Origin: Byssovorax sp.
GTDB lineage: Bacteria > Myxococcota_A > Polyangia > Polyangiales > Polyangiaceae
NCBI GenBank assembly: GCA_025362495.1
Contig: JANYGI010000094.1
Coordinates: forward strand, 1-64,000
Reading direction: 5' to 3'
DNA: 64,000 nucleotides
In this document: positions 53,373-63,110 of the stretch, in pieces
Numbering within the stretch: the first letter of the stretch is position 1
Layout: every line of letters begins with the position of its first letter
Program-made: the position numbers and the translations under genes
The notes under the pieces: model-generated
Told to the model about the DNA's origin: nothing
The model's input: the letters and a program-made list of their open reading frames with translations, nothing else
Databases searched by the model: none

Positions 53373-54560
53373 GTGACGCGCCGGAAACAGCCCAGAAACA
53401 GAAAGAGCGCGCTCGAGGTCGTGGCGCTCCGGCGCGAGGTCGCGTCGCTGCGCGCGGCGATCGATCTGCTCCATCGCATCGCGAACCTGGTCGGGACCAC
53501 GCTCGAGGTCGACGCGACTTGCTACGCGATCCTCACGGGCGTGACGGCCGGCGTGGGCCTCGGGCTCAACCGCGCGATGCTGTTCCTCGTCGACGGCGGC
53601 GGTCGTCACGTGCTCACCGGCGCCGGCGCGATCGGCCCCGACGACGAGGTCGAGGCCGACCGGATCTGGCGCTCGATCGAGTCCGAGAAGCGCGATCTGA
53701 CCGAGCTCTACCAGGCCGGCCGCGGCGCCTCGACCGAGGCCGGCGCGACGGTGCGCTCGGCGCTCGACGCCCGCGTGCGCGCGACGACGATCGAGGTCAG
53801 CGGCGACACGCCCGTGGCGCTGGCGCTGCGGCGGGGCGAGCCAGTGATCGGCGGCGGCACCGACGACGCCGACGGCCTCTTTCATCTGCCGACCAGCATC
53901 GCCGTGCCGCTGCGCGATCGCCACGCGGTCTCGGGCGTGCTCTACGCCGACAACCGCTTCACGGGGCGTGCTCTCGACGCGGCGTCGACGCTGGTGTTCA
54001 CGCTCGTCGGCGAGGACGCCGGCCGCGCGATCGAGAGCGCGCAGCGCTACGAGCGGCTCGCGAGCGAGGCCAGGACCGACGCGCTCACCGGGCTCGGCCA
54101 CCACGGCGCGCTCGTCGCCGACATCGCGCGCGAGGTCGTCTCGGCCATCGCCGCGCGCCGCCCGCTCGGCCTCCTGATGATCGATCTCGACGGCTTCAAG
54201 CGGATCAACGATCACTGCGGACACCCCGCGGGCGACGCGCTCCTGGTCGAGATCGCGCTGCGCATGCGCGAGGTGATCCGCGGCGGCGAGGGCGTGTACC
54301 GCTACGGCGGCGACGAGTTCGCGGTCCTCTTGCCCGGGGCGACGCGCTCGGCCTCGGCGCTGATCGCCGGCCGCCTGCTCCGCGCCGTCGCCGGCCGCCC
54401 CTTCGCGCTCGCCCCCGGCCACACCGAGAAGATCACCTGCTCGATCGGCGCCGCGTCGATGCCCGAGGACGCCGACGACGAGGTGAGCCTCATCGCGGCC
54501 GCCGACGCCGCGCTGCTGCGCGCGAAGGCCCGCGGGAAGAACGTCGTCGAGCTCGCCTGA
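53373..54560 (+). CDS. GAF-GGDEF diguanylate cyclase
   Basis: About 395 residues from the GTG at 53373; the frame is open further upstream but overlaps the kinase promoter region and lacks homology. A GAF sensor domain at ~20-210 (LLHRIANLVGTTLEVDATCYAILTGV, STSIAVPLRDRHAVSGVLYADN) precedes a GGDEF domain with intact substrate residues (LLMIDLDGFKRINDHCGHPAGD, RYGGDEFAVLLPG). It should make cyclic di-GMP. The inhibitory RxxD site reads RGGE, so product feedback may be weak. There is no membrane helix, so it is cytoplasmic. Confidence 0.92.
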   Translation: MTRRKQPRNRKSALEVVALRREVASLRAAIDLLHRIANLVGTTLEVDATCYAILTGVTAGVGLGLNRAMLFLVDGGGRHVLTGAGAIGPDDEVEADRIWRSIESEKRDLTELYQAGRGASTEAGATVRSALDARVRATTIEVSGDTPVALALRRGEPVIGGGTDDADGLFHLPTSIAVPLRDRHAVSGVLYADNRFTGRALDAASTLVFTLVGEDAGRAIESAQRYERLASEARTDALTGLGHHGALVADIAREVVSAIAARRPLGLLMIDLDGFKRINDHCGHPAGDALLVEIALRMREVIRGGEGVYRYGGDEFAVLLPGATRSASALIAGRLLRAVAGRPFALAPGHTEKITCSIGAASMPEDADDEVSLIAAADAALLRAKARGKNVVELA

Positions 54561-54576
54561 TCGCGCCCGGATCGCG

Positions 54577-54834
54577 CTACGGCGTCTTCGTGGTGATCTT
54601 GTCGACGGCGTGCACCGGCGCGAGATCGCCGGCCATGAGGTGCGTTATCGCGCTGTAGATCAGGCGCTGGCGATCGAGCGTGCCCTTGCCGGCGAAGACC
54701 GCCGACGTCGCGGTGATCTCGTAGTGACCGCCGCCGCCGACGACCTCGACGGTGCAGCCCTCGATCTTCTCTTCGATCGCGGCGCGGATGGCGTCGGTGA
54801 TGGAGCCCTGAAACGACGTGGGGTGGGAGGACAT
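54577..54834 (-). CDS. BolA family protein (IbaG/BolA3-like)
   Basis: An 85-residue protein: MSSHPTSFQG, then IEGCTVEVVGGGGHYEITATSAVFAGKGTLDRQRLIYSAITHLM and a closing PVHAVDKITTKTP. The H-Y-E-I strand and LDRQRLIY helix are BolA-like. The pattern is closer to IbaG or BolA3 than to E. coli BolA. The family binds [2Fe-2S] clusters with monothiol glutaredoxins, with His ligands. It lies just downstream of the lipoprotein gene on the minus strand. An in-frame ATG slightly upstream is possible. Confidence 0.9.
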   Translation of the reverse strand: MSSHPTSFQGSITDAIRAAIEEKIEGCTVEVVGGGGHYEITATSAVFAGKGTLDRQRLIYSAITHLMAGDLAPVHAVDKITTKTP

Positions 54835-54866
54835 GGCGCTTCCATAAAGCATCGCCGCGCGGCCGG

Positions 54867-55739
54867 CTACGGCGTGCAGCCGAGGGGCACGTCGGCCTTC
54901 TCGCCGGTGGTCTCGTTGGTCGCGTGGGCAGCGGCGCCGCCGTCGAACGCGAGGGTCACCCGCTCGCCGAGCGCGACCTGGATCGTCGCGCCCGCCGCCG
55001 GACACGCGGCAGCGCAGCGGTGGTAGCCGCTCACGTCGATCGTCCAGGCCTCGGCGTCGTCGACGCTGACGAGGCCGTGCGCCGCGGTGATCCCCGCGGG
55101 ATCCTGCTCGTGCCCCGCCGGAGCGCCGCAGCCGTGATCGGTGAAGTCGCCGACGAGCGCGAGCAGCGCGTCGCGGTCCTCGGCGTTGCTCGCGGCCGGC
55201 GACGTCTCGGCGAGGTGGAATGTGACGCGGTTCGCGGGCGGCATCGACCACGCCGTCGCCGGGAACGCGTTGCCCCCGGCGAGCGCGAGATCCCGCATTT
55301 GATCGCCGAGACGGAGGCCCCGCGCCGTGAACGTCACCCCGATCGTGTCGCCGCTGAGATCGTCGAGCGCGTACGTCGCCGTGACCGTCCCGTCGAAGGC
55401 TGCGATGCCGCGCGCGGCCTGGCACTGCTTGAACGTGTACGTGTCGGTGGCGTCGCTCGTCGTCGTCGTCGCGCAGGGGCCGAGGCGCGCCTTCACGTCC
55501 GTCGTCGCGGCGACGGCGTAGTCGTCGCTCGAGGTGAGGTTGAAGCCCCCCGAGCCGGGGCCGGGGACGGTGGCCACGCCGTAGAGCAGCACGAACAGCG
55601 AAGCGTCGGCCTCGGCGTTCCGGGCCCAGATCACGGCTTTTTCGGCCGATGTCGTCCAGTCGTCGCTGCTGCACGCCGGGAGCGAGGCCGCGGCGAGCGC
55701 TGTCACGATCGCGCCGACGAGCGCGCCCCGGCGCCGCAC
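54867..55739 (-). CDS. lipoprotein of unknown function
   Basis: About 290 residues from the GTG at 55739, 5 bp after the malQ stop, with GGAG in the malQ end as ribosome site. A lipoprotein signal (LVGAIVTALAAASLPAC) leads a beta-rich protein with scattered Cys (ARLGPCATTT, FKQCQAARG, YHRCAAACPAAG). No family was recognised. It is coupled to malQ and followed by the bolA-like gene, so the three are likely one transcript. Confidence 0.68.
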   Translation of the reverse strand: MRRRGALVGAIVTALAAASLPACSSDDWTTSAEKAVIWARNAEADASLFVLLYGVATVPGPGSGGFNLTSSDDYAVAATTDVKARLGPCATTTTSDATDTYTFKQCQAARGIAAFDGTVTATYALDDLSGDTIGVTFTARGLRLGDQMRDLALAGGNAFPATAWSMPPANRVTFHLAETSPAASNAEDRDALLALVGDFTDHGCGAPAGHEQDPAGITAAHGLVSVDDAEAWTIDVSGYHRCAAACPAAGATIQVALGERVTLAFDGGAAAHATNETTGEKADVPLGCTP

Positions 55740-55744
55740 CGAGG

Positions 55745-57349
55745 TCAGCTCCGCCCGCTGCGCTCGACGCGCTCGCGCACCATCGTCATCGCGGCGGCGA
55801 CGGCGGGATCGCGCACGAGATTCTCCACCGACGCGGGCAGGCGGTAGGTCCAGTTGGCGGTGCCCGTCGTGCCCGGCGTGTTGATCCGATCGCGCGTCGC
55901 GAGCACGTCTTGCAGCAGGAAGAGCACGAGATCGCTCCCGGCCGCGCAGATCTGATCGACGAGAGCGCGGTGCACCGCGGGCGTGAACGCCGCGCCGAGC
56001 TCGCGCGCGACGGGCGCGAGGAGCGGCAGCTTCTTCACGGCCTCGCGCTCGGCGACGCCGAGCGCCTCCCACCAGACGGCCACGGGATCGGTGTCGTGCG
56101 TCCCGAAGCACGCCAGCGAAACCGGCGAGAATTTCGCGGGATCGCGGAACACCGCGCCGTCCTTCTCCCAGATGAGGACCTTGTATCCGGGCACGCCGAG
56201 CCGCGCGAGCGACAGGCGAACGAAGTCGGGGATGACGCCGAGATCCTCGGCGATGAGCTGCGCGCCGGTGCTCTTCGCGCCCGCGAGCATCGCGCCGATC
56301 ACCCGCTCGCCGTGCGCGAGCTGCGCCGGCTCTTCGCCGGGATCGAAGAAGCCCTTCGCGAGCCGCCCCTTGGCGTCGCGCAGGCCGGCCACGGGCCGCA
56401 TGTACGTGCGGTAGAAGCCGACCAGGTGATCGATGCGGAAGCGATCGTAGAGCGACGCCGTGTACCGCGCGCGGCGGTCGAGCCACGCGTACCCGTTGGC
56501 GCGCATGCGCTCCCAGTCGTACGGCGGGAGGCCCCACTCTTGACCGTCTTCGCTGAAGGCGTCGGGCGGGCAGCCGACCGAGCAATCACCCCGGAACTCG
56601 TCCTGGTGGGCCCACACGTCGGAGCTGTCGCGGCCGACCATGAACGGGAGATCGCCCATGATCTCCACGCCCATCGCCGCGAGGCGCGCGCGCGCGTCGG
56701 CCCACTGCGCGTGAGCGAGCCACTGCTGGTACGCGTGCGCGGTGACGCCCTCTTCGAGGCGCGACGCGGCCTCGGCGAGCGCGGCGGGATCGCGATGCTG
56801 GAGCGGCGCCGACCACTCCCACCAGGCGCTGCCGCCGTGCGCGTCCTTGAGCGCGCGGAAGAGCGCGTAGTCGTCGAGCCAGTCGCGGTGGGCCACGCGA
56901 AACGCGGCGAGCTCCTGCGCGCGCGGCGTGCCAAAGGCGATCTCGTGCTCGCGGAAACGGCGGAACGCGCGCGCGATCGCCTCGCGCTTGAGCGCGCGGA
57001 CGGCCTCGTAGTCGATGGTGGCGCTGGCGCGAGCGCGGGAGAGGAGCAACGCGCCCGCGTCGCCGAGCCCCGCGGCGTCGCCCTCGAGATCGGGGACGAG
57101 CGTCATCGAGAGGTACATCGGATCGATGCCGAAGGCGCTCAGCGCCGAGTACGGCGACGTCTCGCCGCCGGAGATCTCGCCGAGCGGGAGGATCTGCACG
57201 AGCCGCAGCGCAGCCGCCCGCGCGAACCCGGCGAAGTCCGCGAGATCGCCGATCTCGCCGATCCCCCAGGATCGCGCGCTGCGCAGCGAGAAGAGCGGGA
57301 CGGTGACGCCGGCGATTCTGCGGCGGTTCTGGCTGGAGGCTTCAGACAT
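55745..57349 (-). CDS. malQ: 4-alpha-glucanotransferase (amylomaltase)
   Basis: A 534-residue GH77 enzyme starting at ATG. It transfers alpha-1,4-glucan segments between maltodextrins. Landmarks: the N-terminal block FSLRSARSWGIGEIGDLADF and PLGEISGGETSPYSALSAFG, substrate loop NGYAWLDRR, the nucleophile in RFRIDHLVGFYRTYMRP, the acid/base Glu in LIAEDLGVIPDFV, and the third acid in CFGTHDTDPVAVWW. All are intact and the length is normal for the family. It is divergent from treY-treZ (135-bp gap), consistent with coordinated glycogen or maltodextrin turnover. Confidence 0.96.
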   Translation of the reverse strand: MSEASSQNRRRIAGVTVPLFSLRSARSWGIGEIGDLADFAGFARAAALRLVQILPLGEISGGETSPYSALSAFGIDPMYLSMTLVPDLEGDAAGLGDAGALLLSRARASATIDYEAVRALKREAIARAFRRFREHEIAFGTPRAQELAAFRVAHRDWLDDYALFRALKDAHGGSAWWEWSAPLQHRDPAALAEAASRLEEGVTAHAYQQWLAHAQWADARARLAAMGVEIMGDLPFMVGRDSSDVWAHQDEFRGDCSVGCPPDAFSEDGQEWGLPPYDWERMRANGYAWLDRRARYTASLYDRFRIDHLVGFYRTYMRPVAGLRDAKGRLAKGFFDPGEEPAQLAHGERVIGAMLAGAKSTGAQLIAEDLGVIPDFVRLSLARLGVPGYKVLIWEKDGAVFRDPAKFSPVSLACFGTHDTDPVAVWWEALGVAEREAVKKLPLLAPVARELGAAFTPAVHRALVDQICAAGSDLVLFLLQDVLATRDRINTPGTTGTANWTYRLPASVENLVRDPAVAAAMTMVRERVERSGRS

Positions 57350-57484
57350 GGTCGGGCGCGTCTCTCCGCTTCGGTTTGTTCAGGAATTATCACGTCCTCT
57401 CGATCTCGCTCAAGCGCGCGGGCGGCGAGCGACGAAGGTGCGTGCCCGACTACCGGTGCGCCGTCTGCGGCGCAGCTTACCCGG

Positions 57485-60400
57485 GTGGGAACCGCCGAGC
57501 CTCCGCGGGCGCCGAGCGAGCGCGACCTCGACGCGATCTTCGCGGCTGCGCTCGAGTCCGCGCGCGTGCCGCGCGCCACCTACCGCGTGCAGCTCCAGCC
57601 GGCGTTCGGCTTCGAGGCGGCGGCCGAGCTCGTCGACTACCTCGACACGCTCGGCATCAGCGATCTCTACACGTCGCCGTTCTTCAAGGCCGTGTCGGGC
57701 AGCCTCCACGGCTACGATCTCGTCGATCCCAACCGCCTCAACCCGGAGCTCGGATCGCCCGAGGCGTTCGACGATCTCACGCGCCGGCTCCACGCGCGCG
57801 GGATGGGGCTCTTGCTCGACTTCGTGCCCAACCATATGGGCGTCGCCCAGGGCGCGAACGCCTACTGGACCGACGTGCTCGAGAACGGGCCGAGCTCGAT
57901 CCACGCGCCGATGTTCGACATCGACTGGGCGCCGCTGAAGAGCGAGCTCGCGCGCAAGGTGCTGCTCCCGGTGCTCGACGCGCCCTTCGGCAAGGCGCTC
58001 GAGCGCGGCGATCTCCGCCCCGCGTTCGAGGACGGCGCGTTCGTCGTCGAGCTGCACGGCGCGAAATTGCCCCTGGATCCTCGGTCGTTTCTGCTGATCC
58101 TCGGCCCGCTCTTGCCGGGCCTCATCGCCGAGCTCGGCGAGGAGAGCGACGCGGTGCTCGAGCTCCGGAGCGTCATCACGGGCCTCGCGCACCTGCCCGC
58201 GGTCGACGACACGCGCCGCGACAAGAGCGCCGAGCGCCGGCGCGAGAAGGAGATCTTGAAGCGCCGCCTCGCCGCGCTGGCCGCGGGCTCGCCCGCCGTG
58301 GAGGCCGCGGTGAGCGCGCGGATGGTCGCGCTGGCCGGAAAACAAGGCGATCCGCGCAGCTTCGACGAGCTCGAGGCGCTGCTCGACAAGCAGGCGTACC
58401 GCCTCGGCTACTTCCGCGTCGCGGCCGAGGAGATCAACTACCGCCGCTTCTTCGACGTCAACGAGCTGGTGGCGATCCGCGTGGAGAACCCGGCGGTCTT
58501 CGCCGAGACGCACCGCCTCCTGTTCGAGCTCCTCGCGGCGGGGACGGTGACCGGCCTCCGCGTCGATCACCCCGACGGGCTCTGGGAGCCTTCACGCTAT
58601 TTTTCTCGGGTCCAGCGCGGGGTGTTCCTCGATCGCGCCCGGCTCGCCGACGCCGATCCCGCGCTGCTCGAGCGGCTGGCCGAGCGCTACGATCGCCAGG
58701 CCGCCGAGAGGCCGCTCCGGCCGCTCTACATCGTGGCGGAGAAGATCCTCGCGCGCGGCGAGGAGCTGCCGGCGGACTGGGCGATCGACGGGACGAGCGG
58801 CTACGACGTCGCGGCGCTGCTCGGCGGCGTCTTCGTCGACCGGTCGACCGAGCGCGAGATGACGCGGATCTACGAGCACTTCGTCGCGTCGCGCCCCGAG
58901 CTCTCGGCGCTGATCCACGACGGCAAGCGGCTGATCCTCGCGACGGCGCTCGCGGGCGAGCTCAACGTTCTTGCGCACGCGCTGAACCGTCTGTCGGAGC
59001 GCAACCGGCACACGCGCGACTTCACGCTGGGCACGCTCACGACGGCGCTGCGCGAGGTCTGCTCGTGCTTCCCCGTGTACCGAACCTACGTGGGTGAAGA
59101 GACGACCGAGCTCGCGCCCGGGGACCGCGCGGCGATCGGCGTGGCGATCCGCCTCGCGCGGCGGCGCGATCCCACGACCGACGCGTCGGTCTACGATTTC
59201 GTGCGATCGGTCCTCCTGCGCGAGCTGCCCGACGCCATCGCCGAGGCCGATCGCCGGCTGTTCTTCCCCTTCGTGATGAAGCTCCAGCAGCTCACGTCGG
59301 CGGTGATGGCCAAGGGCGTCGAGGACACGGCGTTCTACGCGTACAACCGCCTCGTGTCGCTCAACGAGGTCGGCGGCGAGCCCGATCGCTTCGGCGTCGA
59401 TCCCTCCGAGCTGCACCGGGAGAACCTCGATCGTCTCGCGCGGTGGCCGCGATCGCTGCTGACGACGTCGACGCACGACACCAAGCGGAGCGAGGACGTG
59501 CGCGCGCGGATCAGCGTGCTCTCGGAGATCCCCGGGGCGTGGGAGGGTGCGCTCCTTTCGATGGCGCGCGCGGCGCGGCCGTTCAAGACCGCGCGCGACG
59601 GCCCGGCGGCGCCCGACGCCAACGAGGAGATCCTGCTCTACCAGACGCTGCTGGGGACCTGGCCGGACGGCCTGGTGCGCGCGCCCGCGGCCTACGTCGA
59701 GCGCATCGCCGCGTACCTCCGCAAGGCGACCAAGGAGGCCAAGATCAACACCGCGTGGGTCGACGCGGATCCGGCTTACGACGCGGCCGTCGAGCGCTTC
59801 GTCCGCGGGATCCTCGGCGACGGCGAGCGCGCCGAGGCCTTCCGCGAGGCGCTGCTCCCGCTGGCGCGCAAGGTGGCGTTCTTCGGCCGGTGGAGCTCGC
59901 TCGCGCAGCTGGTGCTCAAGCTCGGCTCGCCGGGCGTCCCGGATTTCTACCAGGGGAACGAGCTCTGGGACGACAGCCTCGTCGATCCCGACAACCGGCG
60001 CCTCGTGGACTTCGCGTCGCGTCGGCGGGCGCTCGACGAGCTCGTCGCGCGGCGCGACGAGGGCGTCACGCTGGCGCGCGAGCTCGGCCGCGAGGCCGCG
60101 GACGGGCGGATCAAGCTCTTCGTGACCTGGGTCGGACTCCAGGTGCGTCGACGCTTCCCGGAGGCCTTCGCGGAGCGCAGCGGCTACGTGCCGATCCACG
60201 CCGAGGGCGAGGCGCGCGATCACGTCGTCGCGTTCGCGCGCACGTCGGGCGAGACGGTGATCCTGTTCGTGGTCGCTCGCCTCGTCGCGCGGCGCCTCGG
60301 CGGCCATGTCGCGCCGCCGACCGGAGCGGTCTGGGCCGACACGCACCTCGTCCTGCCGCCGCAGCTCTCGCCCGCCCGCTACCGCGACGGGTTCACGGGC

Positions 60401-60514
60401 GTGGTGCTCGAGGTCGACGACGGCGACGGATCGGCCACGATCCCGCTCGATCGCGCTCTCGCCGAGCTCCCTTTCGCGCTCCTGATCGGTGAGCCGCCGG
60501 GGCCTGCACCCTGA
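57485..60514 (+). CDS. treY: malto-oligosyltrehalose synthase
   Basis: A 1009-residue GH13 enzyme from the GTG at 57485, the only in-frame start I found before the family's first block (PRATYRVQLQPAFGFEAAAELVDYL). It rearranges the reducing-end alpha-1,4 bond of maltodextrins to alpha,alpha-1,1. Motifs: LLDFVPNHMGV, the nucleophile in LRVDHPDGLWEPSRYF, Glu in IVAEKIL, GTSGYDV, and the third Asp in STHDTKRSEDVRAR; the C terminus has SPGVPDFYQGNELWD. The length exceeds the ~700-800 residues of many TreY proteins but matches long proteobacterial ones. TreZ follows 33 bp downstream. Confidence 0.95.
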   Translation: MGTAEPPRAPSERDLDAIFAAALESARVPRATYRVQLQPAFGFEAAAELVDYLDTLGISDLYTSPFFKAVSGSLHGYDLVDPNRLNPELGSPEAFDDLTRRLHARGMGLLLDFVPNHMGVAQGANAYWTDVLENGPSSIHAPMFDIDWAPLKSELARKVLLPVLDAPFGKALERGDLRPAFEDGAFVVELHGAKLPLDPRSFLLILGPLLPGLIAELGEESDAVLELRSVITGLAHLPAVDDTRRDKSAERRREKEILKRRLAALAAGSPAVEAAVSARMVALAGKQGDPRSFDELEALLDKQAYRLGYFRVAAEEINYRRFFDVNELVAIRVENPAVFAETHRLLFELLAAGTVTGLRVDHPDGLWEPSRYFSRVQRGVFLDRARLADADPALLERLAERYDRQAAERPLRPLYIVAEKILARGEELPADWAIDGTSGYDVAALLGGVFVDRSTEREMTRIYEHFVASRPELSALIHDGKRLILATALAGELNVLAHALNRLSERNRHTRDFTLGTLTTALREVCSCFPVYRTYVGEETTELAPGDRAAIGVAIRLARRRDPTTDASVYDFVRSVLLRELPDAIAEADRRLFFPFVMKLQQLTSAVMAKGVEDTAFYAYNRLVSLNEVGGEPDRFGVDPSELHRENLDRLARWPRSLLTTSTHDTKRSEDVRARISVLSEIPGAWEGALLSMARAARPFKTARDGPAAPDANEEILLYQTLLGTWPDGLVRAPAAYVERIAAYLRKATKEAKINTAWVDADPAYDAAVERFVRGILGDGERAEAFREALLPLARKVAFFGRWSSLAQLVLKLGSPGVPDFYQGNELWDDSLVDPDNRRLVDFASRRRALDELVARRDEGVTLARELGREAADGRIKLFVTWVGLQVRRRFPEAFAERSGYVPIHAEGEARDHVVAFARTSGETVILFVVARLVARRLGGHVAPPTGAVWADTHLVLPPQLSPARYRDGFTGVVLEVDDGDGSATIPLDRALAELPFALLIGEPPGPAP

Positions 60515-60547
60515 GAGACGCTGACGAAACCGTTGGAGGTCCAACGA

Positions 60548-62389
<1,842 letters not shown>

Positions 62390-62400
62390 GCGGCTGACAA

Positions 62401-62475
62401 AAACGGCGAAGCCGCCCCGGCGTTCCGGAGCGGCTTCGTCGCGTCGCTCTAGGCGACGTCGCCTGTCCTCGTTCT
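62401..62475 (-). repeat. two-hairpin intergenic element, copy 1
   Basis: The first hairpin is a 9-bp stem (CGAAGCCGC at 62407-62415 / GCGGCTTCG at 62430-62438) with an inner CCGG-CGTT-CCGG. A second hairpin pairs CGTCGC with GCGACG (62442-62458). Read on the minus strand the first hairpin is followed by CCGTTTTTG, so it resembles a rho-independent terminator in that direction; on the plus strand it directly follows the treZ stop. A second copy lies at 63039. Confidence 0.7.
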
Positions 62476-62594
62476 CGCTTCATGCCAGCGTGCGCGACGG
62501 GTCTCGATGAGCGACGAAGGCCATGCAGGAGTGAACTGTGCTGCTGGAGGACGCTGTCTTCGTGGGCTACCGACGCGCACATTGGAGCATGTGA

Positions 62595-62738
62595 ATGACG
62601 TCCACTGACCAGAGCAAATCCAAGTTTCCCTGCTTGGGCGGGCTTGCGAGCGCCCATTGTGTGGAGCGCAACGGCCCGGGGGACATGGACTGTGCGTTCG
62701 TGACCTGCCCGATTGACGGCGGTCCGTACGGTCAGTGA
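62595..62738 (+). CDS. candidate 47-residue Cys-containing small protein
   Basis: An ATG with GGAG seven bases upstream opens a 47-codon frame ending TGA. The product starts MTSTDQSKSKFPCLGGLASA and ends in CPIDGGPYGQ, with Cys at 13, 22, 33 and 38. It has no signal peptide or membrane helix. Codon use (AAA, TTT, TTG, ATT) differs from the neighbours. A short Cys-bearing peptide could be a structured small protein, a peptide precursor or a chance frame; no maturation gene is nearby. I cannot tell which. Confidence 0.35.
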   Translation: MTSTDQSKSKFPCLGGLASAHCVERNGPGDMDCAFVTCPIDGGPYGQ

Positions 62739-62779
62739 TCCGCGACGCGCACGCGCGTGACACGGAGTGATCCGCGACG
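62734..62779. repeat. 14-bp direct repeats, possible operator
   Basis: AGTGATCCGCGACG occurs at 62734-62747 and 62766-62779, exactly 32 bp apart (about three helical turns). A shorter copy, GATCCGCGAC, lies at 62899-62908. Same-face direct repeats fit a cooperative DNA-binding site. The first copy overlaps the stop of the small ORF. Confidence 0.45.
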
Positions 62780-63038
62780 GGTCGGATCATGGGCTCGTGC
62801 GACGGCACATATCCGGCTCTTCGGGCTCGCCCCAGCGACACTCCCTCCGCCTCCGAGCCCCGCTCTCGCGCCGATAACCATCGTCGGCGAACGTATCCGA
62901 TCCGCGACAACAAAGGTCTTGACTCGCGGCACCGTTGCGCGGGCCTGAAGGATGTGGCGGCGTCCCCGGCTCGTGCTGACTCGGTCGTCGCCTCGTACCG
63001 AGGGGAGTCAGGTCCGAGCTACTCGAGCGCAGCCCCAG

Positions 63039-63107
63039 AAACGGCAAAGCCGCCCCGGTGTTCCGGAGCGGCCTTGTCTCGTCGCCAGAGGCGACGTTCT
63101 GTCGTCG
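63039..63107 (-). repeat. two-hairpin intergenic element, copy 2 (terminator-like)
   Basis: It closely matches copy 1 at 62401: the same AAACGGC leader, CCGCCCCGG-TGTT-CCGGAGCGGC core and second hairpin (GTCGCC AGA GGCGAC). On the minus strand it begins 4 bp past the stop of the partial gene at 63111 and ends in GCCGTTTC, so it is positioned as its terminator. Differences are single substitutions plus a 2-bp indel near the end. Confidence 0.7.
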
Positions 63108-63110
63108 TGA

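Larger units (their letters stand above)
62390..63110. other. 721-bp intergenic region with repeats and one small ORF
   Basis: The stretch between treZ and the partial minus-strand gene is visibly less GC-biased than the genes. It holds two copies of a two-hairpin repeat, a 47-codon ORF and three copies of GATCCGCGAC (62738, 62770, 62899), listed separately. The longer open frames on either strand here lack codon bias and are not called. Confidence 0.5.

Noticed and set aside
62401-63107. The two hairpin copies as a CRISPR array
   Set aside because: Only two copies, 640 bp apart, each palindromic at the end of a gene, with no spacer regularity or cas genes.
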